Assembly (NCBI RefSeq): GCF_000934605.2
Contig: NZ_CP010897.2
Location: 2,046,001 to 2,110,000 of the forward strand
DNA: 64,000 nucleotides
Source: Pandoraea vervacti
Lineage (GTDB): Bacteria > Pseudomonadota > Gammaproteobacteria > Burkholderiales > Burkholderiaceae
Direction: 5' to 3'
Shown here piece by piece: positions 41,848 through 49,712 of the stretch (its first letter is position 1; every line of letters starts with the position of its first letter). Made by a program: the position numbers and the translations under genes. The notes beneath the pieces are model-generated. The model did no database searches, was not told the DNA's origin, and saw only the letters and a list, made by a program, of their open reading frames with translations.

Positions 41848-41928
41848 GGCGCATTCCTTCGGGATCGTTGTCTCGAAGGAAGGTTGGACGATGCCGGCGC
41901 AGATGGCGCTCCGTTTCTTGCTATCGAA

Positions 41929-43560
41929 TCAATTTCGCGCCGTGAGCGGCACGTAAGCCTCGCCGTTGATGCGCCGCGGCGTCGGCGTGAAGGCATCGCT
42001 CATCACGTCGTGCGCCGCGTTGTAATACGGCGTATCGATGTCGAGCAGCCCGAGCATCGTATGTTCGAGTCGATCCGTCTGATAGGGGCGCGCTTCGAGC
42101 GCAGCGCGCGTGTCGGCATCCGGTGTCTGGCGCGTCCAGACGATCATCGGTATCTCGTAACCGGAGGCATCCGAGACGGACTGCCCGGTGTGATTGCGCG
42201 TATGGCCGACCTCCTGCGCGTGATCCGAGCTGAACAGCAGGCTCGCCTCCGATTGCGTCGACGCCGCCATGGTCTTGCGGATCAGGTTCGAGACGACGTA
42301 GTCGTTGTAGGCGATGGCGTTGTCGTAATCGTTGCGTGAATGACGCACCCACAGCGAGCGACCCCTGGCCTCGAGATCGGCCATGACGCTGTCGTTGGTG
42401 TTGTCGAAGCGTGCGAATTCGTCGGGGTAGCGCATGTCGTAGGTCGGGTGTGCCCCCAGCAGATGCACGATGATGAGCTTGCGCGGGGCGTCGTGCGCGA
42501 GTGCGGCGTCCACGACCGGCAGAAGGTTGCCGTCGAAATTGTTCTCGCCGCGCCCATAGCCCTTGTTGATGAAGGTGCGCTCGTCGGCACGATTGGCCAC
42601 GAGTCCCAGCCAGCCGTCGTTGGGCACCTGATTCGAGATCCAGTAGGTGCGATATCCCGCCTCCCTGGCGAGCATCACGAGGTCGGGCTGCCGGGTCCAC
42701 GCCTCGGGGTCGTCGAGGCTCGCGGGCGTGAGCATTTTCATGAGCGAGGCCATCGTTGCCGGCTCGGAGGAGACGACGTCACGGAACACGGTCAGCTCGT
42801 CACGCATCGAGCCGAGCATCGGCGTGGTGTTGCGCGCATAGCCGTAGATCGACATGTTGTTGCGGTTCAGACTCTCGCCGATGACCCAGACGACCGTCTT
42901 GCGCGACGGTCCGCGATACCGCACCTGCCATTCGGCGCGCTGCGCCATGTTGCGCTCGAGTTCGCGTTGCAGTTCGTCGGCATGCGCCAACTGCCCCTTG
43001 TAATCGAGATAGCGGATCGGCCAGTAGAGCAGCGGATTCTCCTTGGCCATGGTGGGGTTCAGATGCAGGGCGAAAAAGCCGGTAAAAAGCGTGACGATGG
43101 CGAGCTTGCTGCGGCGCCGCAGCGGGGGCAGCGCACGCGATGCCTCGATACGCGTGAGGCGCCGCTCCAGCACCGTGGCCGCCGTCATCAGCAGGACGAA
43201 GGCGGCGCTCGCTTCGACCACGTCGCGCCAGTTATGCCGGAAGAATTCGCCGGTCTCCGACGCATTGGTGTTGAACACCGCCTGCAACACCAGGAGATGG
43301 TTCGGACGTAATCCGAAGTAATCGCGCAGGAACCCTTTGGCGGCGGCGTCGAGGAAAAAGACGGCAATGACGCCAAGCGTCGTGGCGCTGAGCCACGCGG
43401 GCCGCGCCCGCAGCAACAGACACAGCCCTGCCAGACCGGGCAGGGCGGTCGCCATGATCGCGGCGCTCTTGCCGTATTCGCTCCCGCTGAGCATGCCGAG
43501 CGCCCAGAACATGGCCAGCCCGCCCAGCCCGATGCCCAGCCGGTAAAGAAGTGATCTCAA
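41929..43560 (-). CDS. Phosphoethanolamine transferase-like inner-membrane sulfatase-fold enzyme
   Basis: Membrane enzyme of 543 residues in the EptA/CptA/OpgE group. About five helices in the first 200 residues anchor a periplasmic alkaline-phosphatase-like domain. Metal and catalytic motifs are VVWVIGESLNRNNMSIYGY, the nucleophile region SSEPATMASLMK (Thr) and LLFSSDHAQEVGH. Relatives transfer phosphoethanolamine to lipid A, LPS core or glucans and can cause polymyxin resistance; the acceptor is not known here. The start is uncertain: TTG 43560 has a strong GGGGGA Shine-Dalgarno, while ATG 43632 has none. Confidence 0.82.
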   Translation of the reverse strand: MRSLLYRLGIGLGGLAMFWALGMLSGSEYGKSAAIMATALPGLAGLCLLLRARPAWLSATTLGVIAVFFLDAAAKGFLRDYFGLRPNHLLVLQAVFNTNASETGEFFRHNWRDVVEASAAFVLLMTAATVLERRLTRIEASRALPPLRRRSKLAIVTLFTGFFALHLNPTMAKENPLLYWPIRYLDYKGQLAHADELQRELERNMAQRAEWQVRYRGPSRKTVVWVIGESLNRNNMSIYGYARNTTPMLGSMRDELTVFRDVVSSEPATMASLMKMLTPASLDDPEAWTRQPDLVMLAREAGYRTYWISNQVPNDGWLGLVANRADERTFINKGYGRGENNFDGNLLPVVDAALAHDAPRKLIIVHLLGAHPTYDMRYPDEFARFDNTNDSVMADLEARGRSLWVRHSRNDYDNAIAYNDYVVSNLIRKTMAASTQSEASLLFSSDHAQEVGHTRNHTGQSVSDASGYEIPMIVWTRQTPDADTRAALEARPYQTDRLEHTMLGLLDIDTPYYNAAHDVMSDAFTPTPRRINGEAYVPLTARN

Positions 43561-43769
43561 GATGAACGTCCCCCAATGCTGCCGGCACGTCGCGGCGTGC
43601 CTGTCTATCGTTGCTCGCCCACGCGTGATCATGACGCGAAGCCCGCAAGCCTCGCTTGGCGGCAGCGATTCGACCGGGAAACGGGATTTTCGGTTCTTGA
43701 GGTGCTAATTTTTGGGACGAACGCCAGTCGGTTTTCCGAGATTTCGCGGGAACCTGACGCGTCGGCACG

Positions 43770-44135
43770 TCAGTGCAGGCGAGCCCCGTTGGGCACAGGC
43801 CGCTCGACACCGGCCAGCACGATCGCGCCCTCGGCATCGGCGAAGCCCGTCACCAGCACCTCCGAGACCACGCCCGCAATGCGTTTCGGCGCGAAGTTGC
43901 ACACGCACAGCACCTGACGGCCAACGAGGCTTTCCGGGCGGTAATGCACGGTGATCTGGGCGCTGGACGTTTTCACGCCCATCTCGCCCAGATCGACCTC
44001 CAGCACATAGGCCGGTTTCCTGGCCTTCTCATTGAGGCGAGCCGCCACGACGGTGCCCACGCGCAACTCGATCTTCTCGAAGTCCTGCCATTCGATAGGC
44101 GGTGCGGTGTCGGCGGGACTGACGGCGTCGGTCAT
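43770..44135 (-). CDS. CsaA-like tRNA-binding domain protein
   Basis: 121-residue protein made of a single tRNA-binding OB fold (EMAP/Arc1p type). Family features are FEKIELRVGTVVAARLNEKAR, LEVDLGEMGVKTSSAQIT, the conserved FAPKRIAGVVSEVLVTGF and a C-terminal VPNGARLH. Homologues are annotated as CsaA, a proposed export chaperone in Bacillus, or as the free C-terminal domain of MetRS. ATG 44135 fits the family. Not linked to any export or synthetase gene here. Confidence 0.88.
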   Translation of the reverse strand: MTDAVSPADTAPPIEWQDFEKIELRVGTVVAARLNEKARKPAYVLEVDLGEMGVKTSSAQITVHYRPESLVGRQVLCVCNFAPKRIAGVVSEVLVTGFADAEGAIVLAGVERPVPNGARLH

Positions 44136-44285
44136 GGTGGCTCCAGGCGGTGGTCGATGAATGAAGCCCGAAGCGTAACGTGGCGCACGGCGGCGCGGCT
44201 TGTGAAATCCGGCAGACGGCGATCCGGTGGCGCGACGAAAGTGATCACGAGCGACCGGCAACCAGCAACCGCCGAGCGGTGCGGG

Positions 44286-45083
44286 TCAGCGTTTCACGCA
44301 GTGCCCGGGGCGTTGCGTGGCCGCATGCTTCCGACGCCATGCGGCTGGCGTCAGGCCATAGTGCTGTCGAAAGGCGTGCGTCAGTGCGCTCTGATCGTTG
44401 AAGCCGACGTCGAGCGCGATGTCGGCGAGCGGCGTGTCGTCGGCGATGAGCCGCGACGCCGCTTGCGTCAGGCGCAGACGCATGAGGTGTCGATGCGGCG
44501 TCTCGCCGGTCATGGCGACGAAGCAGTCGTGGAAGTGGCGAACGCTCATGCCGGCTTCGCGCGCGAGCGTCGCAGTGTCGAGCGGCGTGGCCAGATCGGC
44601 TTGCAGCCGCCGGTCGACCTGCGCCAGATCCAGTCGGACGGTGCGTGACGCATGGCGCGCCGGGGCCAGCCGCGCCGTGAGCGCTGCCAGCCAGTCGCGC
44701 ACGGCGGGACCGTCGGCGTCGAGCGGTCGGCTCGTGTCGACACCCGCGCTCACCCGGTGCGCCAACGCCAGCAGTTTCCCATCCAGGGCAAAGAACGCCG
44801 CATGCGCGAAGGCACGCTCCGTTCCGGTCTGCCGGGCCACCTGCGAAGGCACGTCCAGCACGACCTGGCGGTTTGGCCCGTCGCCGCGATAGTCATGTCG
44901 CACGCCCGCGGGAATTACCACGCCGTTGCGCGCCCCGACGCGCCCCGACTGCGCGGCGTTGCCGTCGAGCGAGAGCGACATGCGCCCGGACAAACCGATG
45001 ACGACCTGATGAAAGTCGTGTGTGTCGGTGCTGTCGGTGGGACGGTACTCGCGCAGTTCGAGAATCGGGGCGGGGGCGGCCAT
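44286..45083 (-). CDS. AraC-family transcriptional regulator
   Basis: Regulator of 265 residues with an N-terminal cupin-like sensing domain (VVIPAGVRHDYRGDGP) and two C-terminal helix-turn-helix units at about 165-260 (DTATLAREAGMSVRHFHDCF and LADIALDVGFNDQSALTHAF). It is divergent from the ssu sulfonate operon with a 308-bp gap and may regulate it, though sulfonate operons are more often under LysR-type CysB/SsuR control. ATG 45083 gives a normal AraC N-terminus; an in-frame start at 45170 would add a repeat-encoded SPISPISPISP segment. Neither start has a clear Shine-Dalgarno. Confidence 0.82.
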   Translation of the reverse strand: MAAPAPILELREYRPTDSTDTHDFHQVVIGLSGRMSLSLDGNAAQSGRVGARNGVVIPAGVRHDYRGDGPNRQVVLDVPSQVARQTGTERAFAHAAFFALDGKLLALAHRVSAGVDTSRPLDADGPAVRDWLAALTARLAPARHASRTVRLDLAQVDRRLQADLATPLDTATLAREAGMSVRHFHDCFVAMTGETPHRHLMRLRLTQAASRLIADDTPLADIALDVGFNDQSALTHAFRQHYGLTPAAWRRKHAATQRPGHCVKR

Positions 45084-45110
45084 AAGACGTCGGCTAAGGG
45101 GCAGAAGCGG

Positions 45111-45146
45111 AGATATCGGAGATATCGGAGAAATCGGAGAAATCGT
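45111..45146. repeat. 9-bp tandem repeat before the AraC gene
   Basis: Four adjacent units read AGATATCGG twice, then AGAAATCGG, then AGAAATCGT (45111-45146). It lies in the leader or N-terminal extension of the AraC regulator. Copy-number change would alter that stretch by three codons per unit without a frameshift. Confidence 0.85.
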
Positions 45147-45245
45147 CAGGAAATCGGACGTTAGCACCATTCAGGGGAATAAGGCGGGAGAGGTGCATGA
45201 CTTCAGGTTATGAGAAAACGCGCAAAGCTATCCCGGATTGATTGG

Positions 45246-45274
45246 TTCGACCTCGCAGAACGGATCGCTACACT
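45246..45274 (+). promoter_or_regulatory. Candidate promoter of the ssu operon
   Basis: TTCGAC (45246-45251), 17 bp, TACACT (45269-45274), about 118 bp before the ssuE start. A small hairpin CACTGG-TTCT-CCAGTG (45271-45286) follows at the likely transcript start. Confidence 0.4.
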
Positions 45275-45391
45275 GGTTCTCCAGTGGCCGGAGACCCCCG
45301 GCCGGCGTCGCGCCAGCGCAGGCAACCGCCCGCCGTGAGCGCGATGCGCTTCGATTCCTCCGGGCCTGCGGCCCGTCTTTGGCAGGGAAGT

Positions 45392-46000
45392 ATGACATAC
45401 GCCGTTACGATCTCGGGCAGCCCGTCGGCCGCCTCGCGCAGCGCCCGGTTGCTGCGTTTCGTCGAATCCGAACTGGTCGAGGCCGGTATCGAGGTTCGTC
45501 GCATCGACATTCGCGCCTTGTCGCCTGCGGCGCTGCTCGCGGCCGATACGTCGCACGACGACCTGCGCTACGCGCTGGCGCAAGTGGCCGGGGCGCAAGC
45601 CGTGGTCGTCGCCACCCCGGTCTATAAGGCCGCCTACAGCGGTCTGCTCAAGGCATTCCTCGACGTATTGCCGCAAGACGGCCTGGCCGACAAGCTCGTC
45701 GCCCCCTTTGCCACGGGCGGTAGCCCCGCGCATTTGCTCGCCCTCGACTATGCGCTCAAGCCGGTGCTCTCCGCGCTCGGCGCGCAACACATTCTGCGAG
45801 GGGTGTTCGCGGTCGATCAGCAGGTGCCGAAAGAAGAGGGCGCCACGCTGGACGCGACCATCGCCGAGCGACTCGGCGCGACCGTCGATCAACTCTCGCA
45901 ATGGCTGCATGAGCGCGAGGTGATTCGTCAGTGGCCTGCGAAGACGGCCGAGGGCATTCGCAATGCACGTAGCGCAAACCGCGCCACGCTCGCTGCCTGA
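45392..46000 (+). CDS. ssuE: NADPH-dependent FMN reductase
   Basis: Supplies reduced FMN to the sulfonate monooxygenase SsuD; 202 residues, flavodoxin fold. The N-terminal TISGSPSAASRSARLL loop binds FMN phosphate, and VVVATPVYKAAYSGLLKAFLD is the family core. ATG 45392 (MTYAVTISGSPS) has AGGGAAG upstream; the frame is open further but not SsuE-like. It is followed after only 14 bp by ssuD, where ssuA is usually found. Confidence 0.92.
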   Translation: MTYAVTISGSPSAASRSARLLRFVESELVEAGIEVRRIDIRALSPAALLAADTSHDDLRYALAQVAGAQAVVVATPVYKAAYSGLLKAFLDVLPQDGLADKLVAPFATGGSPAHLLALDYALKPVLSALGAQHILRGVFAVDQQVPKEEGATLDATIAERLGATVDQLSQWLHEREVIRQWPAKTAEGIRNARSANRATLAA

Positions 46001-46014
46001 TCGCCGGAGTTCGT

Positions 46015-47175
46015 ATGCAAGTTTTCTGGTTCATTCCGACGCACGGCGACACGCGCTATCTCGGTACCTCCGACGGTGGACGCCTGTTCGATTTCGATTA
46101 CGCCCGTCAGATCGCCAGCGCCGTCGACTCGCTCGGCTACGAAGGGGTGCTGCTGCCCACGGGGCGGTCTTGCGAAGATGCCTGGGTCACGGCGTCGAGC
46201 CTGATCGGCGCCACGCGAGACCTGAAGTTTCTCGTCGCCATCCGCCCGGGAATCGCATCGCCCGCGCTGACGGCGCGCATGGCTTCGACGTTCGATCGTC
46301 TGTCGGGGGGCAGACTGTTGATCAACGTCGTGACAGGAGGTGACGCCGGCGAGCTCGAAGGCGACGGCTTCTTCGCCGACCACGCCGAACGTTACGAAGT
46401 GACCGACGAGTTCCTGCGCATCTGGCGCGCGATCCTGGAAAAGTCGCATACGGGCGAGAGCGTCGATTTCGAGGGCGACCATCTGCGCGCGAAGGGCGCG
46501 AAGCTGCTTTACCCGCCGGTGCAGACACCGCACCCGCCGCTGTACTTCGGCGGCTCGTCGGAAGCGGCGCGTCAGATCGCGGCAGAACAGCTCGATGTCT
46601 ACCTGACGTGGGGCGAACCGCTGGCCGACGTCGCCGAAAAAATCGCCGATGTGCGCGCACGCGCAGCCAAACTCGGTCGCACGCTGCGCTTCGGGCTGCG
46701 CCTGCATGTGATCGTTCGCGAAACGGAAGACGACGCATGGCGCGCGGCCGATTCGCTCATCAGCAAACTCGACGACGAGACCATCGCGCGCGTGCAGACT
46801 CAGTTCGCGAAGATGGACTCGGAAGGGCAGCGACGCATGGCGGCGCTGCATGGCGGACGCCGCGACAAGCTCGTGGTCGCGCCCAACCTGTGGGCCGGCG
46901 TGGGGCTGGTGCGCGGCGGGGCCGGCACGGCACTCGTGGGCGATGGTCCGACGGTGGCGGCGCGCCTGCGCGAGTACGCCGATCTGGGCATCGACACCTT
47001 CATTCTGTCGGGCTACCCGCACCTCGAAGAAGCGTATCGCTTCGCCGAACTCGTTTTTCCGCATCTGCCGGAGCGGGTGCGAAGCAAGCTCGGTGGCCTC
47101 GACAAGGTGCCGCTGTCCGGTCCCGTCGGCGAGGTCATGGCCAACAACATCGTGCCGCAGGCGTCGCAGAGCTGA
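46015..47175 (+). CDS. ssuD: FMNH2-dependent alkanesulfonate monooxygenase
   Basis: Desulfonates alkanesulfonates to aldehyde and sulfite under sulfate limitation; 386 residues, luciferase-like TIM barrel. MQVFWFIPTHGDTRYLG, RPGIASPALTARMASTFDRL and the C-terminal SGYPHLEEAYRFAE match the family. The Shine-Dalgarno GGAG is 7 bases before ATG 46015. It depends on SsuE for FMNH2. Confidence 0.95.
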   Translation: MQVFWFIPTHGDTRYLGTSDGGRLFDFDYARQIASAVDSLGYEGVLLPTGRSCEDAWVTASSLIGATRDLKFLVAIRPGIASPALTARMASTFDRLSGGRLLINVVTGGDAGELEGDGFFADHAERYEVTDEFLRIWRAILEKSHTGESVDFEGDHLRAKGAKLLYPPVQTPHPPLYFGGSSEAARQIAAEQLDVYLTWGEPLADVAEKIADVRARAAKLGRTLRFGLRLHVIVRETEDDAWRAADSLISKLDDETIARVQTQFAKMDSEGQRRMAALHGGRRDKLVVAPNLWAGVGLVRGGAGTALVGDGPTVAARLREYADLGIDTFILSGYPHLEEAYRFAELVFPHLPERVRSKLGGLDKVPLSGPVGEVMANNIVPQASQS

Positions 47176-47280
47176 GCGCCGGCCACATGGCGCGTTGCGC
47201 TGTGCCGCTCGACGTCGCATCGACTTCACCTCGAACGAAACCCTCCGGCCGACTCACGTGAATGCTCCGGGAGAATTTGC

Positions 47281-48168
47281 ATGACCCAAACCACTTCAAC
47301 GCCATTGACCGACGCCACGGCCAACACCACCGGCACTGTCGCTTCAAGCGCAGCCGGTAATGTCGCCGCACCGGATACGTTGCAACGCTACCGGCGCACG
47401 CTCGCACGACGCCTCGCGCCGTGGGCCGTCCCCATTGCGCTGGTCGCACTGTGGCAACTCGCTGCGGAAGCGGGCTGGTTGTCGACACGTGTGTTGCCGG
47501 CGCCGTCTGCGGTCGTCGAAGCCGCGTGGCAACTGGCAATCACCGGTCAGATCTGGCGCGACATTGGCGTCTCGACGGGACGCGCCGTCATCGGTTTCGT
47601 CATCGGCGGCGGCCTCGGCCTGCTGCTGGGCATGCTGACCGGTCTGTCGCGCGTGGCGGAAACGGCGCTGGACTCCTCATTCCAGATGCTGCGCAACATT
47701 CCGCATCTGGCGCTGATTCCGCTGGTGATCCTGTGGTTCGGTATCGACGAGAAAGCCAAGCTGTTCCTTGTCTCGATCGGCGTGTTTTTCCCGATGTACC
47801 TCAACACCTACGCCGGGATTCGCGCCGTCGATCCCGCGCTGGTCGAAATGGCGCGCAGTTACGGCCTGCGTGGCTGGGCGCTGTATCGCGACGTAATTTT
47901 GCCGGGGGCACTGCCATCGATTCTCGTGGGCGTGCGCTTTTCCCTGGGGCTGATGTGGGTGACGCTGATCGTGGCGGAAACCATCTCGGCCCAATCGGGG
48001 ATCGGCTATCTGACGATGAATGCCCGCGAGTTCCTGCAAACCGACATCGTGCTTGTGGGGATTTTGCTGTACGCGCTGCTGGGCAAGCTGGCCGACGTGC
48101 TGGCCAAGGAACTGGAATTTCGCTGGTTGCGCTGGCATCCGGCCTTTCAACGAGGAGCCGCCGCATGA
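47281..48168 (+). CDS. ssuC: Aliphatic sulfonate ABC transporter permease
   Basis: Inner-membrane permease of 295 residues with six predicted helices and the EAA-type loop VDPALVEMARSYGLRGWALYR that contacts the ATPase. Sequence pattern fits the nitrate/sulfonate/taurine (NitT/TauT) importers. ATG 47281 has GGGAG upstream. It overlaps ssuB by 4 bp. The matching binding protein is not encoded here. Confidence 0.93.
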   Translation: MTQTTSTPLTDATANTTGTVASSAAGNVAAPDTLQRYRRTLARRLAPWAVPIALVALWQLAAEAGWLSTRVLPAPSAVVEAAWQLAITGQIWRDIGVSTGRAVIGFVIGGGLGLLLGMLTGLSRVAETALDSSFQMLRNIPHLALIPLVILWFGIDEKAKLFLVSIGVFFPMYLNTYAGIRAVDPALVEMARSYGLRGWALYRDVILPGALPSILVGVRFSLGLMWVTLIVAETISAQSGIGYLTMNAREFLQTDIVLVGILLYALLGKLADVLAKELEFRWLRWHPAFQRGAAA

Positions 48169-49181
48169 GCGCACAACAACTGGCCCCGGTCGCGGGCGCC
48201 GATATCGAAGCCGAATGGACGGCCGAACAACGCGCGACGTCAGGCTCAGGCAGATTGCCGCTCGATCCGCACGCCGACCCGTTCGGCACGCAGCTGCCGT
48301 TGGGTAGCCACATCGGCTCGCAACGTACGACCCCGGGGACGAATCTCAAAGTGGTGCATCCCGCGAGTGACACGACTGTCGCCAACGCGGCCGCCGGTGG
48401 CTTGCGTATCGACGCCGTTGGCAAGCGTTATGGCGCACGCTCGGTGCTGTCGGATTTTTCGCTGACGATTCCACGCGGCGGATTCGCCGCCATTGTGGGG
48501 CGTAGCGGTTGCGGCAAGTCGACGCTGTTGCGTCTGATTGCCGGGCTGGAGACGCCGGACACCGGTCGCATCACGCTCGACGGCCATGCGCTGGACGGCA
48601 CCTCGGGCAAGGTCGCGACGCGCATCATGTTCCAGGACGCGCGCTTGCTGCCGTGGCGCACGGTGCTGGAGAACGTGGCCATCGGTTTGCCGAAATCTTC
48701 GCATGCGCAGGCGCTTGAAGTGCTGCGCGAAGTGGGCCTTGCCGAGCGCGCCAACGACTGGCCGAGCCAACTGTCGGGCGGTCAGCGTCAGCGTGTGGCA
48801 TTGGCGCGCGCGCTGGTGCATCAGCCGGACCTGCTGCTGCTCGACGAACCGTTGGGTGCGCTCGATGCGCTCACCCGCATCGAAATGCATGCGCTGATCG
48901 AACGGCTCTGGCGCGCTCACGGCTTTACCGCATTGCTCGTGACACACGACGTTCAGGAAGCGGTGGCGCTGGCCGATCGTGTCGTGCTCATCGAGCAGGG
49001 ACAACTCGGGCTGGACCAATCGGTGTCGCTGGCGCGCCCGCGCGCGAGGGGCAGCGCCGACTTCGCCGGGCTCGAAGCCCAGGTGCTCGCGCGCGTTCTG
49101 CAAACCGAAGTCGCGCCGTCCTCGCATGCCCCCGCAGCCGAGCCGCTTTGGCCGGCGGCAACGGTGCGCTGGGCCGTTTGA
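48165..49181 (+). CDS. ssuB: Aliphatic sulfonate ABC transporter ATP-binding protein
   Basis: ATPase of the sulfonate importer, 338 residues. Walker A GRSGCGKST is at 112-120, the Q-loop is in MFQDARLLPW, the signature LSGGQRQRVALARAL and Walker B LLLLDEPLG follow, and the H-loop is in LLVTHDVQEA. The N-terminal extension of about 75 residues before the ATPase domain is unusual compared with E. coli SsuB (about 255 residues). ATG 48165 overlaps the ssuC stop by 4 bp. Confidence 0.93.
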   Translation: MSAQQLAPVAGADIEAEWTAEQRATSGSGRLPLDPHADPFGTQLPLGSHIGSQRTTPGTNLKVVHPASDTTVANAAAGGLRIDAVGKRYGARSVLSDFSLTIPRGGFAAIVGRSGCGKSTLLRLIAGLETPDTGRITLDGHALDGTSGKVATRIMFQDARLLPWRTVLENVAIGLPKSSHAQALEVLREVGLAERANDWPSQLSGGQRQRVALARALVHQPDLLLLDEPLGALDALTRIEMHALIERLWRAHGFTALLVTHDVQEAVALADRVVLIEQGQLGLDQSVSLARPRARGSADFAGLEAQVLARVLQTEVAPSSHAPAAEPLWPAATVRWAV

Positions 49182-49239
49182 ACCGAATCGCCAATTTTCC
49201 GAACCGATCCACCCGATATTGCCAACACAGGAGTTCACC

Positions 49240-49455
49240 ATGGGTATCACTGCCATTAACGTCCGTAACCAGTTCAAGGGACGCATTCGCGAAATTCTGC
49301 GCGGCCCCGTGCTGTCCGAAGTCGACGTCGAAACGCCGAGCGGCATCGTGACGTCGGTCATCACCACGCGCTCCATCGACGAGTTGCGTCTGGATGTCGG
49401 CTCCGAAGTCGTGGCGCTGGTCAAGGCCACCGAGGTCTCGCTGGCGAAGCTCTGA
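49240..49455 (+). CDS. ssuF: Molbindin-like TOBE-domain protein (SsuF type)
   Basis: 71-residue protein made of a single Mop/TOBE domain (ITAINVRNQFKGRIREILRG, VETPSGIVTSVITTRSIDEL, GSEVVALVKATEVSLAKL), like molybdopterin- or oxyanion-binding molbindins. In Pseudomonas a similar gene, ssuF, closes the sulfonate operon and is needed for growth on sulfonates. The Shine-Dalgarno ACAGGAG precedes ATG 49240. It ends the ssu operon; a very strong hairpin follows 52 bp later. Confidence 0.88.
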   Translation: MGITAINVRNQFKGRIREILRGPVLSEVDVETPSGIVTSVITTRSIDELRLDVGSEVVALVKATEVSLAKL

Positions 49456-49507
49456 GGCCACATCGCCGGCGACGCGGTGCGCGCTCGACGGCCATCCGTT
49501 TTCCTGT

Positions 49508-49566
49508 TTTCCTGCATCCTGCATCGGACGCACGCGGGGGCGACGTCCGATGCAGGATGCAGGAAA
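49508..49566. repeat. Perfect 23-bp inverted repeat (long hairpin) between ssuF and gltX
   Basis: The left arm 49508-49530 and right arm 49544-49566 are perfectly complementary over 23 bp with a 13-nt loop. The left arm contains CCTGCAT twice in tandem. It exceeds what a terminator needs and has no T-tract on either strand. It may be a REP-like element, a small mobile hairpin, or the 3' end of the ssu transcript. Confidence 0.9.
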
Positions 49567-49611
49567 TTCCGAGCCCCGTCTCGGACTGTGCCGCGAATGC
49601 ACGCACTCGGC

Positions 49612-49620
49612 TGATATAAT
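49612..49620 (+). promoter_or_regulatory. Extended -10 promoter of gltX
   Basis: TGATATAAT (49612-49620) is an extended -10 with a perfect TATAAT box; no clear -35 is needed. It predicts a leader of about 85 nt before the gltX start. Confidence 0.65.
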
Positions 49621-49712
49621 GACGGCTTCCCAATGTTGGCGACCCGCCTGCGCGAGACCTTCCGCCGCGGGCGTTTTTGTTTGTCGCCGACGCGATGCAC
49701 CGAAGCCAAACC

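Noticed and set aside
47421..48164. Upstream extension of the ssuB frame (586 codons in total)
   Set aside because: It lies antiphase within ssuC; the ATG at 48165 with 4-bp overlap is the natural start.
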